Positions 17,802-27,321 are shown, numbered from the stretch's first letter. The stretch is 64,000 nt of DNA from Rhizobium sp. (GCA_003527225.1 DPXQ01000005.1:70945-134944); one strand, 5' to 3'. The notes: a model not told the origin generated them from the sequence alone. Numbers and translations are program-made.

Positions 17802-18748
17802 CCGGCACCTCCGAGCGTCCGCGCCAGGCTGATCTTCGGATCGAGCAGCGCATGCAGAATATCGACGAAAAGATTGGAAATCACGATGACCAGCGTGATC
17901 GTCAGGATCACACCCTGCACTACCGGCAGGTCGCGCATGGAAACCGAGGAGACCAGCAGTCGTCCCAGCCCCGGCCAGGCAAAGATCGTCTCCACCACCA
18001 CGGCGCCGGAGAGGATCAATCCGATTTCGATCCCGTAGAACATCAAGAGCGGCACCATCGCGTTCGGAAGCGCATGCTGTAGCAGCACCCGCAAGCGGCC
18101 AGCGCCCTTGGCATGGGCGGTGCGGATGAACTGCCTTCCCATCACCTCGAGCGTCGCGGTCCGCGCAAAGCGGGCGATGCGGCCGGCAAGCGGCAGGGCG
18201 AGCGTGACGGTTGGCAGGATCAGGTGCAGGAGTGACGAGGAGCCTGAGGATGGCAGCAGTCGCAGCTGCAGCGCAAACAGCAGGATCAGCACGATGCCAA
18301 GAAAGAAAATGGGCATCGAATAGCCGAGCACCGCGATACCCATTACCGCCCGGTCGATGCCGGTGCCGCGCCGGACGGCGCCCAGAATGCCGAGAGAAAG
18401 GCCGATCAGGGAGGCGAGCAGAAGCGCCGAGAAGCCGAGCAGCAAGGTTCTAGGCATGGTTTCGAGAACAACGTCGAGTACCGGAAGGTCGCTGGCGAAG
18501 GATTTGCCGAAATCTCCGGTCATGGCGCGCGACAGGAAGGACCAGTACTGAACGTAGAGCGGCCGGTCGAGGCCCCAGGCGATGCGGTAATCCTCGAGAA
18601 CGGAAGGCGGTGTCTCCGCCGGCAGCAGCTGGTCCACCGGGTCGCCTGCCATACGCAGAACGACGAACACCAGCGTGACGCACAAGAGCAGGGTGACGAC
18701 GGAGCGCAAAGCGCGGAAGCCGATCGCCTTGAGGGTGGCCATGGTCAT
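17798..18748 (-). CDS. Dipeptide-type ABC transporter permease (DppB class)
   Basis: A 316-residue membrane protein with about six helices and the EAA loop [23 protein letters not shown]. The N-terminal [21 protein letters not shown] and the LGLDRP-like segment ([11 protein letters not shown]) are typical of DppB. ATG 18748 overlaps the preceding ATPase stop (ATGA); a much longer upstream ORF start lies inside the ATPase gene and is not credible. It forms the channel with the DppC protein. Confidence 0.92.
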   Translation of the reverse strand: MTMATLKAIGFRALRSVVTLLLCVTLVFVVLRMAGDPVDQLLPAETPPSVLEDYRIAWGLDRPLYVQYWSFLSRAMTGDFGKSFASDLPVLDVVLETMPRTLLLGFSALLLASLIGLSLGILGAVRRGTGIDRAVMGIAVLGYSMPIFFLGIVLILLFALQLRLLPSSGSSSLLHLILPTVTLALPLAGRIARFARTATLEVMGRQFIRTAHAKGAGRLRVLLQHALPNAMVPLLMFYGIEIGLILSGAVVVETIFAWPGLGRLLVSSVSMRDLPVVQGVILTITLVIVISNLFVDILHALLDPKISLARTLGGAG

Positions 18749-19767
18749 TTCGCGAATGTCTCCTGCTGAGCCGCCGCCGTGCCGGTTGGAATGGCGGCAA
18801 TCGGTTGGCCGGCAAGATGGCAGGCCGCCCGGCGCCCGTTGCCGAGGTTTGCAAGCGCTGGCACGTCGCTTCGGCAGCGATCGACGGCCATGGCGCAACG
18901 GGGATGGAAAGCGCAGCCGGAAGGCCGATTCGCCGGATTGGGGGGTTCGCCCTGCAACATTGCCCGCTCGGACGGTTTCCTGCCTGGAACAGGGGCGGCC
19001 GCGACGAGGGCGCGGGTATAGGGATGGACCGGGTCGGCGAACAGATCGTCGGCCTCGCCCTCTTCGACAATCCGGCCGAGATACATGACCGCGATGCGAT
19101 GGCTGACCTGGCGGACGACCCGGAGATCATGGCTGATGAACAGCATCGCGACGCCGAGGTCGGCCTGCAGATCGCAGAGCAGGTTGACCACCTGTGCCTG
19201 GATCGAAACGTCGAGTGCCGATACCGGCTCGTCGCAGACGAGCAGCGCAGGCCGCGTGATCAGCGCGCGCGCCAGCACGACGCGTTGTCGCTGGCCGCCG
19301 GAAAGCTCGTGCGGATAGCGCGTAGCAATACTGCGCGAAAGGCCCACGGAGGAGAGCAATTCGCCGACACGTTCGTCCCGTTCTGCGCGCGTGCCGATGT
19401 TATGGATATCGAGTGGTTCGCGCACCTGCGTCGCCACCGGCAGTCGGCGGTCGAGCGCGCCAAGCGGATCCTGGAATATCATCTGCATGCGAGTACGCAG
19501 ACGCCGCCATTCCAAGCTGCCCATGGGCGGGAGCGGCTTGCCCTCGAACAGCACTTCACCGGCGCTTGGCGATTCCAGGCCGAGCACGACCCGTCCGGTG
19601 GTGGACTTGCCGGAACCGGATTCACCGACGATGCCGAGTGTTTCACCTGGCGCGACCGAGAAGGAAACGTCGTCGACGGCCCTGACGGTCGAGCCGTGGC
19701 CGAACAGTCCGCGGTGCATTTCATAGGACCGTGCCAGGCCCGTTACTTTCAGCAGCGGCTCGCTCAT
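18745..19767 (-). CDS. Dipeptide-type ABC transporter ATP-binding protein (DppF class)
   Basis: A 340-residue ATPase with Walker [18 protein letters not shown], signature [15 protein letters not shown], Walker [13 protein letters not shown], and the C-terminal Cys-rich oligopeptide extension ([14 protein letters not shown]) that binds an iron-sulfur cluster in some relatives. Start ATG 19767 overlaps the upstream ATPase stop by 4 bases. One of two ATPases that power the importer. Confidence 0.92.
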   Translation of the reverse strand: MSEPLLKVTGLARSYEMHRGLFGHGSTVRAVDDVSFSVAPGETLGIVGESGSGKSTTGRVVLGLESPSAGEVLFEGKPLPPMGSLEWRRLRTRMQMIFQDPLGALDRRLPVATQVREPLDIHNIGTRAERDERVGELLSSVGLSRSIATRYPHELSGGQRQRVVLARALITRPALLVCDEPVSALDVSIQAQVVNLLCDLQADLGVAMLFISHDLRVVRQVSHRIAVMYLGRIVEEGEADDLFADPVHPYTRALVAAAPVPGRKPSERAMLQGEPPNPANRPSGCAFHPRCAMAVDRCRSDVPALANLGNGRRAACHLAGQPIAAIPTGTAAAQQETFAK

Positions 19768-20768
19768 GCCTCGGCGTGCTCCATCTGGAGGCTCTCGGCG
19801 GCGGTATTTCTGTGCAGTACGCCGCGGTCGAGGAAGCAGGCAGTGCTGCGTCCCTGCCCGATTCCGGAAAGGGCGGGGGTCGAATTGCTGCATTCCGAAT
19901 GTGTGTGGGCGCAACGTGGCGCGAAGGAGCAGCCTTTGGGCATGTCGCGCGGATCGGGCACCTGTCCGCCGATCGCCACGAGACGTCGGCGCGGGCCGCC
20001 GATCACTGGCAGGGAATCGATCAGCCCGCGAGTGTATGGATGCGCCGGCGCCGCGAAGAGCTGGCTTGCCGAAGCCTCCTCGATAATCCGCCCTGCATAC
20101 ATGACCGCCACCCGGTCACAGGTCTGCGATACCACGCCGAGATCATGGCTGATCAGCACCAGCCCCATGCCTGTCTCGCGCTGTACTTGTGCCAGCAGAT
20201 CAAGGATCTGCGCCTGGATGGTGACGTCGAGGGCCGTCGTCGGCTCGTCGGCTATCAGCAGGTCCGGTTCGCCGGCCAGCGCCATCGCGATCATTACACG
20301 CTGGTTCTGCCCACCGGAGAACTCATGCGGATAGGCGTTGAGCCGGTTGGCTGCGTCGGGGATACCGACCAGATCGAGCAGCCGACGGGCCTCGGCGACA
20401 ATTGCCCGTCCGGAAAGACCGCGATGCAGCGCCAACGCCTCGCCAATCTGCCGCCGGATCGAAAGCATGGGGTTGAGGGCACTCGCAGGATCCTGGAAGA
20501 TCATCGCGATCTTGCCGCCGCGGATCCGAGACAGCTTCGACGGCGCCATGCCGACGAGATTGTCCCCGTCGAGCAGAACCCGGCCTGAAACGCTTGCCTT
20601 GCCGGGCAGGAGCCCAAGCGCGGCGAGCCAGGTCACCGATTTTCCCGATCCCGATTCGCCGACGAAACCAACCGTCTCGCCACGGCTGATCGTAAGGTTG
20701 ACACCGTGGAGCACGGTAACACCATTGAACGAAACGGTCAGATCTCCGAGCGTGAGATAGTTATTCAT
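19764..20768 (-). CDS. Dipeptide-type ABC transporter ATP-binding protein (DppD class)
   Basis: First gene of the minus-strand importer operon, 334 residues. Walker [19 protein letters not shown], signature [17 protein letters not shown], Walker [13 protein letters not shown] and the C-terminal [14 protein letters not shown] extension identify a DppD/OppD subunit. It works with the DppF-class ATPase. All four core subunits overlap by 4 bases, so stoichiometric expression is expected. Confidence 0.92.
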   Translation of the reverse strand: MNNYLTLGDLTVSFNGVTVLHGVNLTISRGETVGFVGESGSGKSVTWLAALGLLPGKASVSGRVLLDGDNLVGMAPSKLSRIRGGKIAMIFQDPASALNPMLSIRRQIGEALALHRGLSGRAIVAEARRLLDLVGIPDAANRLNAYPHEFSGGQNQRVMIAMALAGEPDLLIADEPTTALDVTIQAQILDLLAQVQRETGMGLVLISHDLGVVSQTCDRVAVMYAGRIIEEASASQLFAAPAHPYTRGLIDSLPVIGGPRRRLVAIGGQVPDPRDMPKGCSFAPRCAHTHSECSNSTPALSGIGQGRSTACFLDRGVLHRNTAAESLQMEHAEA

Positions 20769-21154
20769 CGATCAGATACTCCGCCTCCTCGTGCACCTCT
20801 TGGGATGCTGCGTCGATTTCCTGCTTGTCCTGGGAGCCAGGACTTCATATCTCGCGGGAGCGAGCCGTCCGCGTGCCGAGACATTGGCCTCGCGGTTTGC
20901 ATCCCGTTGGCGTGCCATCTACGCAGGTTCCATGACGAGGGCATGACGGTTGCTGTTGGGCATGGTCATTTCCCACAGCGGGAGGATCGGGCTTGATGAG
21001 GCCGAGGTGGCGGCTGCGCCGGACGTGATTGCTGCAAGCCTGTGGCTTGGGAGCCTGAAACCAAAATCCCGAACACAGGACTATTAGGTGACACAAAGCC
21101 CCGCTAGCGTGAGCCAGGCGGGGCTTTGCTGGAAATCGGGAAAGCGGCGAGGAT
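20769..21154. other. Intergenic region between dppD-like and dsbA-like genes
   Basis: This 386-base stretch has no convincing coding frame. It should hold the promoter of the minus-strand importer operon, but no clear -35/-10 pair was recognised. A small hairpin (GTCCTG/CAGGAC, 20827-20843) and the terminator-like repeat at 21094-21128 are the only structures noted. Confidence 0.6.
21094..21128 (-). terminator. Terminator-like hairpin after the dsb operon
   Basis: CAAAGCCCCGC and GCGGGGCTTTG are perfect 11-bp arms around a 13-base loop, 27 bases beyond the dsbA-like stop on the minus strand. The arm itself ends in TTTG, giving a short U-run. It separates the thiol-redox operon from the phosphodiester importer operon. 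Confidence 0.75.
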
Positions 21155-21763
21155 TTACCCTCTTGCCTCGGCGATTGCCGCTTTCAGTCCCTTCTCGTCA
21201 AGAACCCCCGCGAAGGTGGTTCTGCCGATTACAAAGGAGGGCGTGCCCGCAAAATTGAAGGCAAGGGCCTGGTTGTAGTTGCGATCGAGCAGGCCCGAGA
21301 TCTTGTCCGTGTACTTGTTCACGGCGGCGGCGATCTCCTTCATCTCCAAGCCGGCTCCGGTCAGGGTCTTTTCGACGTCCTCTTCGCTGAGCTTGCCCTT
21401 GGTCTTCATCAGCGCTTCCATGGCGGGTTCATACTTCCCGATCTGAGCCGCGCCGAGCACCGCCTGCGCCGCGAAGATGGACGCGCCGCCGAATACCGGC
21501 CAGTCCTTGAGCACGAGGCGGACGTTTCCATCCTCCTCGACGACCTTCTTCACGGTTGGATGGGTTTTCTTGCAGTAGGGGCATTGGTAGTCGAAGAACT
21601 CGACTATGGTGACATCGCCCTTCGGATTGCCGATGACCGGCGCGTCTTTGTCATAAAAGACGGTTTTCTCGGTGATTTCCTGGGCCAGGACGAGACGAGG
21701 CATAAGCGCGCCAAGCACGGCCGTGCCTGCTGTTACTGCAAGCAGATTGCGACGGGTGATCAT
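21155..21763 (-). CDS. DsbA-family thiol:disulfide oxidoreductase (Com1/ScsC-like)
   Basis: A 202-residue exported thioredoxin-fold protein with active site CPYC in FFDYQCPYCKKTHP and the cis-Pro loop AGTPSFVIG. The signal [20 protein letters not shown] looks twin-arginine-like. ATG 21763 shares its A-T-G with the upstream stop (TGATG) and has AGGAG before it. It is likely reduced or reoxidised by the DsbD-type protein in the same operon. The arrangement recalls ScsC of the copper-sensitivity suppressor system. Confidence 0.88.
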   Translation of the reverse strand: MITRRNLLAVTAGTAVLGALMPRLVLAQEITEKTVFYDKDAPVIGNPKGDVTIVEFFDYQCPYCKKTHPTVKKVVEEDGNVRLVLKDWPVFGGASIFAAQAVLGAAQIGKYEPAMEALMKTKGKLSEEDVEKTLTGAGLEMKEIAAAVNKYTDKISGLLDRNYNQALAFNFAGTPSFVIGRTTFAGVLDEKGLKAAIAEARG

Positions 21764-22470
21764 CAGATTTCTCCTTTTCCTGATTCTTCCGGACCGAGTA
21801 CAACCACGCGGGAGCCTTTGGGTACGCGGCGGTACAGGTCGATGATGTCTTGGTTCAAAAGACGGATACATCCGGACGACACGGATTTGCCGATCGACCA
21901 GGGTTCGTTCGTGCCGTGGATGCGGTAGAGCGTGTCCTTGCCGTTCTGATAGAGGTAGAGCGCCCTCGCTCCGAGCGGGTTCTTGATGCCGCCGTTCAGT
22001 CCGTTTGCCAAAGGCTCATATCGCTCCGGATCCCGTTTGATCATGTTCTGTGTCGGGACCCAGCCCGGCCATTGCGCCTTGCGCGCAATGGCCGCCTCGC
22101 CCTTGAATTCCAGGCCCGCCCTTGCGACACCTACGCCGTAGCGCATGGCCTTGCCGTTCTCCATGACGAGATACAGAAAGCGTGCATATGGGTCGACCAC
22201 GATCGTGCCTGGCGGGTAGCCGGTATGGTAGTCGACGACTTGCCTGACGTTCTTCGGGTCCATCTTTGACACATCGACGCCTGGTACGACTGTGTCGTCA
22301 TCCTCGAGTGGTGCATACATGCTCGCGACGCTCGAATTCACCTTCGGTGCTTCGGGTTCCGCTATCTTTTGGGTCGTTTGCGAGCAGGCCGAGAGCGCAA
22401 GCGACAGTGCTATAGCAAGGCAGGGAAACCGGAGCCGGCCCAGCAGGCGGCCCGAATTCTGGACAGTCAT
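21763..22470 (-). CDS. L,D-transpeptidase lipoprotein (YkuD domain)
   Basis: A 235-residue protein with a lipobox ([10 protein letters not shown], lipidated Cys near residue 29) and a C-terminal YkuD catalytic block [20 protein letters not shown] carrying the His and nucleophilic Cys. It forms or exchanges 3-3 cross-links in peptidoglycan or attaches proteins to it. YkuD Cys must be kept reduced, which may explain its position inside a dsbD/tlpA/dsbA operon. One base separates it from the TlpA-type gene. Confidence 0.9.
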   Translation of the reverse strand: MTVQNSGRLLGRLRFPCLAIALSLALSACSQTTQKIAEPEAPKVNSSVASMYAPLEDDDTVVPGVDVSKMDPKNVRQVVDYHTGYPPGTIVVDPYARFLYLVMENGKAMRYGVGVARAGLEFKGEAAIARKAQWPGWVPTQNMIKRDPERYEPLANGLNGGIKNPLGARALYLYQNGKDTLYRIHGTNEPWSIGKSVSSGCIRLLNQDIIDLYRRVPKGSRVVVLGPEESGKGEI

Positions 22471-23289
22471 TCATTCGTTCCTTGTTGATGGAATTTGAAG
22501 CTTGACGATTTCCTCAGCGAGGACTTCGCGGGAGATCTCGCCAAGATGTGACCCAACGAGAATGCCGTCAGCGTTGAGGAACAAGGTTGCTGGAAGGCCC
22601 GGTGCGTTATAGTGGCCGGAGAGCTGCAGGGACGGATCCAGGACTACATCGCTCAGTGTCAGGCCTTGCCGCCGCAGATAAGCCTCGACAGCCGCTGATC
22701 CTTCGCCCTGATTGATGAAGACGAAGTCCACGCCGGGGGTGGCGGTCGCCATCTCCGCCATCATGGGCAGTTCGCGCCGGCACGGCGGGCACCAGGTCGC
22801 CCAAAGGTTCACGACGCTTGGACGCCCGCTAGAGCCGATGGAGACGCTGTTTCCGGATAATGCTGGAAAGCCCGCTGGGGGTGGCGCCAGGCGTGTCTCG
22901 CTCTCCAGAGTCAACATTGCTGTCGACAGGGCCGCAGATGCTCCGACAACCACGCTCAAGGCGGCCCAAGGGAAAACCGGTCTGTTGCGGATGAACAGAA
23001 CGAGAAGCATCACTGCGACGCCTGCCACTCCGCCGAACCATGAGAAGCCGCCCTGCCATAGTGCGAGGACCCGCCAGGGTTCGCCGAGGAAGCTCTGGAT
23101 ATGGCTGGCGACATGGAACAGTCTTGCTCCGGCCAGCCCCGCAAGCGCCGTGGAGGTGGACCATCGTCCCAGACGATCGTCCACCCGGTGGGCGAGGAAT
23201 GCAGAGAAGAATAGGAACGCCACCACACCGATGACAGCCGTGAAGCGTTCGGCATCGAATGCGAAGGGACCAATGGCCACCGCGTTCAT
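22471..23289 (-). CDS. TlpA-type thioredoxin fused to an N-terminal membrane domain
   Basis: A 272-residue protein. Residues 1-125 form four hydrophobic helices with an Lgt-like pattern (AGARLFHVASHI, WQGGFSWFGGVAGV). Residues 140-270 are a TlpA/ResA thioredoxin domain with active site WCPPCRRELP and cis-Pro LPATLFLNADG. It probably acts as a membrane-tethered periplasmic disulfide reductase fed by DsbD. The membrane part lacks evidence of diacylglyceryl transferase activity, since most Lgt catalytic regions are missing. ScsD-like roles are possible. Its ATG overlaps the dsbD stop (TGATG). Confidence 0.82.
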   Translation of the reverse strand: MNAVAIGPFAFDAERFTAVIGVVAFLFFSAFLAHRVDDRLGRWSTSTALAGLAGARLFHVASHIQSFLGEPWRVLALWQGGFSWFGGVAGVAVMLLVLFIRNRPVFPWAALSVVVGASAALSTAMLTLESETRLAPPPAGFPALSGNSVSIGSSGRPSVVNLWATWCPPCRRELPMMAEMATATPGVDFVFINQGEGSAAVEAYLRRQGLTLSDVVLDPSLQLSGHYNAPGLPATLFLNADGILVGSHLGEISREVLAEEIVKLQIPSTRNE

Positions 23290-25127
23290 CAGCGTCCACC
23301 CTTCGCCGCCATGGCGGATGTAACGACGCCATCGGCCGAGATCTCGCCTACCAGGCGGGTGGATGGCACTTCAGCACGGTCACCATCGAAGAACAGCATT
23401 GTCGGAGGGCCGACCACCTTGAGCTGGTTCATCAGCGCCTGCCGCTCAGCGGTTATCTCGCTGAGATCGACAGTGATGAGGCGGACGCCCCGCAGCACGG
23501 ACGTGACCTCCGCGTCCGGCAGCACAGACCGATCGATCACCCTGCAGGTCACGCACCAGTCGGCCGTGAAATAGACAAGGCTCGGCTCGCCGGCAGCGCT
23601 CGCCTCGTCAAGCAGGCCAGCAAGCTCCTTCGTCGATGCCGCCTTGGTGAAATCCTCCTTGGCAATCGAGGGCGTTGCCGTGGTTCCATCGGCCGGGGCC
23701 GCCAGGACAGCCAGCGGTTTGAGCGGATCGCTGGCCCCGGTGGCCGATCCGAATGCAAGGAACCCACCATAGAGACTTGCCAGCAGGCCTGCCGACTTCG
23801 CGAGCCGGGCCAGGCCGCCGGAATCCGGCCGAAGCTGGTCGAACGCGCCCATGAACACCCCAAAGGTCACCAGCAAGGTCGACCAGAGAGCAAGGGCCAC
23901 GGCTGCGGGAAGGAGGCGATCGGCGAGCCAGATCGCGGTGGCGAGGAAGAAGAAACCGAACACCTGCCGGACGCGCTCCATCCAACGCCCAGCTCTTGGG
24001 AGAAGACCGGCGCCGAAGGTGCCCATAACGATCAGCGGGATGCCCTTGCCGACACCGAGCGCGAACAATGCCGCCGCTCCGAGCGCGAGGTCACCCGTCT
24101 GCGCGATATAAAGCAGTGCACCTGCCAGTGGGGCTGTTACGCAAGGACCGATGATCAGCGCCGATGTGAAGCCGAGTACTGCAGAAGACGACAGCGAGCC
24201 ACGGCCGGATGCCTGCCGCCGGAGAATTCCGTTCGTTAGGACGGAAGGCAGTTGCAGCTCGAAAAGTCCGAAGCTCGATAGCGCAAGGGCGATGAAGATC
24301 ACAACGACAATTGCGGTCGCCGTTGGCGACTGTAGCGCGATCTGGAAGCTCTGTCCCGACCACGCGGCTAAAACTCCGAAGAGGCTGAACGCTGTTGCGA
24401 GCGCCAAGACATAAACCGACGACAAGGCGAAGCCCCGTCCGACGGACAGTGCTTGTCCTTCCCGCGCCAAGGAGGCGGCGAGGATCGGGTACATCGGAAA
24501 TACGCAAGGCGTGAAGGCAAGGAGAACACCCAGACCCAGGAACGCGGCAAGCAGGAGAAGGACGCCCCCTCGATCGACCAGTCCCTCGACCATACCTGTG
24601 GTCTGCGTGTCGGCCACCCGGATGTCGCCTTTTGTCTTCTCTGGATTGCGTGCATCAGAGACAAGAGGCAGAGCGGCGAAGGACTGGCGCGGAGAGCCGG
24701 ACGCACGGTCCTCTCCTTCGCCAGGCACGGAGGCCACGTCGACCTTTTGCGTCGTCGGCGGGTAACACAGGCCGCCGTCTTGGCAGCCCTGATAGGTTAC
24801 TTCAATCGACGTGGACGGCGGCGCCTCGATTGTTGCGGTCGCGGCGTCGTAGTAGACCTCCGTGGTGCCGAAGCCAGGATCCTCCTTTGCCTTTCCGGCT
24901 GGACTAACGATTTTCAATGCCTGACCGTATTGATCCTTGGCAGAAAGGTAGTCCCGGTACAGATAGTAGCCATCTTCGATCTCCCAGCTCAGAACAACGT
25001 TCTCTCCGGAACGGTGAGAGCTGAAGCGGAATGCTTCGTCCATCGGAAGTGGTCGCTCAAGGGCCGGTGTGCTCGTTGCCATGAAAAGGGGCAGCGCGAA
25101 TGACATTAGTATCAGGAGGAACCGCAA
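23289..25127 (-). CDS. dsbD: Thiol:disulfide interchange protein DsbD
   Basis: A 612-residue membrane reductant conduit. A Sec signal is followed by the N-terminal DsbD-alpha domain (CQDGGLCYPPTTQ), eight helices holding the two membrane Cys (FTPCVFPMYPIL and IIGPCVTAPLAG) and a C-terminal thioredoxin domain with WCVTCRVIDRSV. It carries electrons from cytoplasmic thioredoxin to periplasmic proteins, here presumably the TlpA and DsbA products. First gene of the minus-strand operon, 93-113 bases from the divergent response regulator. Confidence 0.93.
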   Translation of the reverse strand: MRFLLILMSFALPLFMATSTPALERPLPMDEAFRFSSHRSGENVVLSWEIEDGYYLYRDYLSAKDQYGQALKIVSPAGKAKEDPGFGTTEVYYDAATATIEAPPSTSIEVTYQGCQDGGLCYPPTTQKVDVASVPGEGEDRASGSPRQSFAALPLVSDARNPEKTKGDIRVADTQTTGMVEGLVDRGGVLLLLAAFLGLGVLLAFTPCVFPMYPILAASLAREGQALSVGRGFALSSVYVLALATAFSLFGVLAAWSGQSFQIALQSPTATAIVVVIFIALALSSFGLFELQLPSVLTNGILRRQASGRGSLSSSAVLGFTSALIIGPCVTAPLAGALLYIAQTGDLALGAAALFALGVGKGIPLIVMGTFGAGLLPRAGRWMERVRQVFGFFFLATAIWLADRLLPAAVALALWSTLLVTFGVFMGAFDQLRPDSGGLARLAKSAGLLASLYGGFLAFGSATGASDPLKPLAVLAAPADGTTATPSIAKEDFTKAASTKELAGLLDEASAAGEPSLVYFTADWCVTCRVIDRSVLPDAEVTSVLRGVRLITVDLSEITAERQALMNQLKVVGPPTMLFFDGDRAEVPSTRLVGEISADGVVTSAMAAKGGR

Positions 25128-25171
25128 CTTTTGCTCCAGTGCTGGAAATCGATGTTCGCGGCTCCTATCTC

Positions 25172-25204
25172 CCCGCTACCTTAAGGCAGGCTTAAGGTAG
25201 CGGG
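25172..25204. promoter_or_regulatory. Palindrome containing a PmrA/QseB-type response-regulator box
   Basis: Two 14-base arms, CCCGCTACCTTAAG and CTTAAGGTAGCGGG, form a perfect inverted repeat with a 5-base centre. Within it CTTAAG-GCAGG-CTTAAG (25180-25196) matches the published PmrA direct-repeat consensus (C/T)TTAA(G/T)-N5-(C/T)TTAA(G/T), with the 11-base spacing used by OmpR-family dimers. It lies between divergent dsbD and the response-regulator gene and could control both. Confidence 0.75.
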
Positions 25205-25240
25205 TGCACCGGTCGTCACGTGCGGTTCAATGAGGGCATG

Positions 25241-25903
25241 ATGCGCTTGCTAGTGGTTGAAGACGATGAAGTTCTTCTGGACGGCCTGAAGGTCGGCCTG
25301 CAGATGTGCGGCTTCACGGTGGATGCGGTGACGACGGTCGCCGATGCGCAGGCGGCGGTCCGTGCCGATGCCTTCGAGGCCGTCGTTCTTGACCTGATGC
25401 TGCCCGACGGCTCCGGGCTCGATGTCCTTGCAGCAATGCGTCGCGCAAAGGATCGCACGCCCGTGCTGCTGTTGACGGCCAAGGACGAGGTTTCCGATCG
25501 CATTTGCGGACTGGATGCCGGAGCCGACGACTATCTTGGCAAGCCGTTCGATCTGGATGAGGTCGCCGCACGTCTGCGCGCGATCATTCGCCGTGGCCAG
25601 GGACGGGCGGAGAGTCGGTTGATCTGGCAAGATGCCACGCTGGATCCCGCGAGAATGACGGTGGAACGGGGCGGCACCCTGATAACATTGTCCCGGCGGG
25701 AGTTCGCAATCCTGCAGGCTCTCATGGAGAACCCTGGCACGATCCACTCGAAGCCGAATCTGGAGCAGAAGCTCTACGGGTGGCAGGAGGAGGTGGAGAG
25801 CAATACGGTCGAGGTGCACGTCCATAAGCTACGCGCCAAGCTTGGAGCTTCCTTCATCGAGACGGTGAGAGGCGTGGGATATCGCTTGAGGACAGCGGAA
25901 TGA
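25241..25903 (+). CDS. OmpR/PhoB-family response regulator (PmrA/QseB-like)
   Basis: A 220-residue two-domain regulator. The receiver has the acidic pair VEDDE (near residue 6-9), phospho-acceptor Asp in VVLDLMLPDG (near 51) and Lys in LGKPFD. The C-terminal winged helix ends with SNTVEVHVHKLRAKLG and VRGVGYRL. ATG 25241 follows GAGG by 5 bases; GTG 25220 and ATG 25238 are alternatives. It overlaps the kinase gene by 4 bases. The PmrA-type box just upstream suggests autoregulation and control of the divergent thiol-redox operon. Confidence 0.92.
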   Translation: MRLLVVEDDEVLLDGLKVGLQMCGFTVDAVTTVADAQAAVRADAFEAVVLDLMLPDGSGLDVLAAMRRAKDRTPVLLLTAKDEVSDRICGLDAGADDYLGKPFDLDEVAARLRAIIRRGQGRAESRLIWQDATLDPARMTVERGGTLITLSRREFAILQALMENPGTIHSKPNLEQKLYGWQEEVESNTVEVHVHKLRAKLGASFIETVRGVGYRLRTAE

Positions 25904-27270
25904 AGTCTATTCGTCTCAGGCTGTTCACGATCCTGCTGGTGACCACGAGCGCCGTCTGGCTGTTTGCCACGATATGGATCTATGCCAGTACCCAGGCCGA
26001 GGTGGAGCGGGTTCTCGACGCGCGCCTCACCGAGGCCGCTCGGATGGTGAGTTCGCTCATCACAGACCATCGCATTGATGCCGCTTCCGCCGCCGACGCA
26101 GCCGCAAGCCAGAGTCCATCAGATTCTTTCGAGGCTGCAAAAGGGAACTACAACAGACAGCTGTCCTGCCAGATATGGTCCCTCGAGGGCGATCTCCTCG
26201 GTCGATCGGAGAGTGCGCCTGCGTCGTCGCTCGCGGCCCATAGCGACGGATTCGAAGAGACGGAGATCAATGGAGAGCGCTGGCGCGTCTATGCCATTGT
26301 CAATCCGACACTCGGCGTCCGAGTGCTTGTCGGAGACAGCATCGAGATCCGGGAGCGTCTCATCGGTGATGTGGTGAAGGGGCTGCTGCTGCCGGCCGTC
26401 GTCATCCTTCCGTTGCTCGCCGTGCTGATCTGGCTCAGCCTGGGACGTGGGTTGGCACCCTTGAACCAGATCGCCGCCAGTCTGTCGGGACGCGCGGCGA
26501 CCGAACTCCATCCCGTCGACGATACAGCAGCGCCTCTCGAGATAAAGCCGATCATCATGTCCCTGAACAGCCTGTTTCAGCGTGTCGGAGAGGCTCGCGA
26601 GCGGGAGCGAAACTTCACGGCCTATGCCGCTCACGAACTGAAAACGCCCCTGGCCGGGCTGAAGACGCAGGCGCAAATCGCTATCCGGAGTGAGGATGCT
26701 GCCGTTCAGCGGCAGGCTCTGGCACGCATCGCGACCAGCGTCGACCGCACCAGCCGCATGGTACGCCAGCTCATCGATATGGCGGCGGTGGACTCGACCG
26801 ATGTGGCGAGGGAGCCGGAGGAGGTGGATGTCGCACTCCTGCTTGGTGACATCGCTTCGGAACTTGAGGGGGTCACTGTATCAAAAGACGTGCGCGTGGT
26901 CACGCTCGCAAACAGTCCCGACGGGGCGTGCATCGTGCGCACGGACAGAACCTTGCTGCGATTGGCTCTGCGCAACATTCTGGAGAACGCTGTTCAGCAT
27001 TCGCCGGAGGGAGGGGAGGTGACATGCCGGGTGGCCGCGTCTGGTAATGGTGCGACCATTGAGATCAATGATCACGGCCCAGGTATCGAACCCGCCGAAC
27101 ATGAGCGCGTGAAGGAGAAGTTTTACCGGAACTCCCGCGCGGGTTCGATCGGAAGCGGGCTTGGCCTTTCGATCGTCCAGATGGCGCTTGAAAGGATCGG
27201 AGGCAGCATCGCCTTTTCCAAGGGCGCCGATGGCTTTGCCGTTAGGACGTGGATCCCCAGTCTGCAATAG
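25900..27270 (+). CDS. Sensor histidine kinase (PmrB/QseC-like)
   Basis: A 456-residue membrane kinase. Helix 1 (about residues 7-28) and helix 2 (about 160-185) bracket a periplasmic sensor domain of some 130 residues. HAMP-like and dimerisation segments follow, with the phospho-acceptor His in FTAYAAHELKTPLAGLK, N-box LRNILENAVQHS and G-boxes DHGPGIEP and GLGLSIVQ. The start overlaps the regulator stop (ATGA). The periplasmic domain has few Cys, so direct thiol sensing is not evident; a metal, cationic peptide or envelope signal is equally possible. Confidence 0.92.
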   Translation: MKSIRLRLFTILLVTTSAVWLFATIWIYASTQAEVERVLDARLTEAARMVSSLITDHRIDAASAADAAASQSPSDSFEAAKGNYNRQLSCQIWSLEGDLLGRSESAPASSLAAHSDGFEETEINGERWRVYAIVNPTLGVRVLVGDSIEIRERLIGDVVKGLLLPAVVILPLLAVLIWLSLGRGLAPLNQIAASLSGRAATELHPVDDTAAPLEIKPIIMSLNSLFQRVGEARERERNFTAYAAHELKTPLAGLKTQAQIAIRSEDAAVQRQALARIATSVDRTSRMVRQLIDMAAVDSTDVAREPEEVDVALLLGDIASELEGVTVSKDVRVVTLANSPDGACIVRTDRTLLRLALRNILENAVQHSPEGGEVTCRVAASGNGATIEINDHGPGIEPAEHERVKEKFYRNSRAGSIGSGLGLSIVQMALERIGGSIAFSKGADGFAVRTWIPSLQ

Positions 27271-27295
27271 GATCAATAGCGCTACCGGTCGTCGC

Positions 27296-27321
27296 GAACA
27301 GAGAGCGACTATTTTCTGTTC
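27296..27321. repeat. Inverted repeat downstream of the kinase gene
   Basis: GAACAGA and TCTGTTC are perfect 7-bp arms with a 12-base loop, 26 bases after the kinase stop. It could act as a weak terminator (a TATTTT run lies inside the loop) or as an operator for the following amide operon. Neither is proved. Confidence 0.35.

Noticed and set aside
20706..21096. Short ORFs in the gap between the importer and dsb operons
   Set aside because: They have no ribosome site, no recognisable domain and overlap the other strand's promoter and terminator regions.
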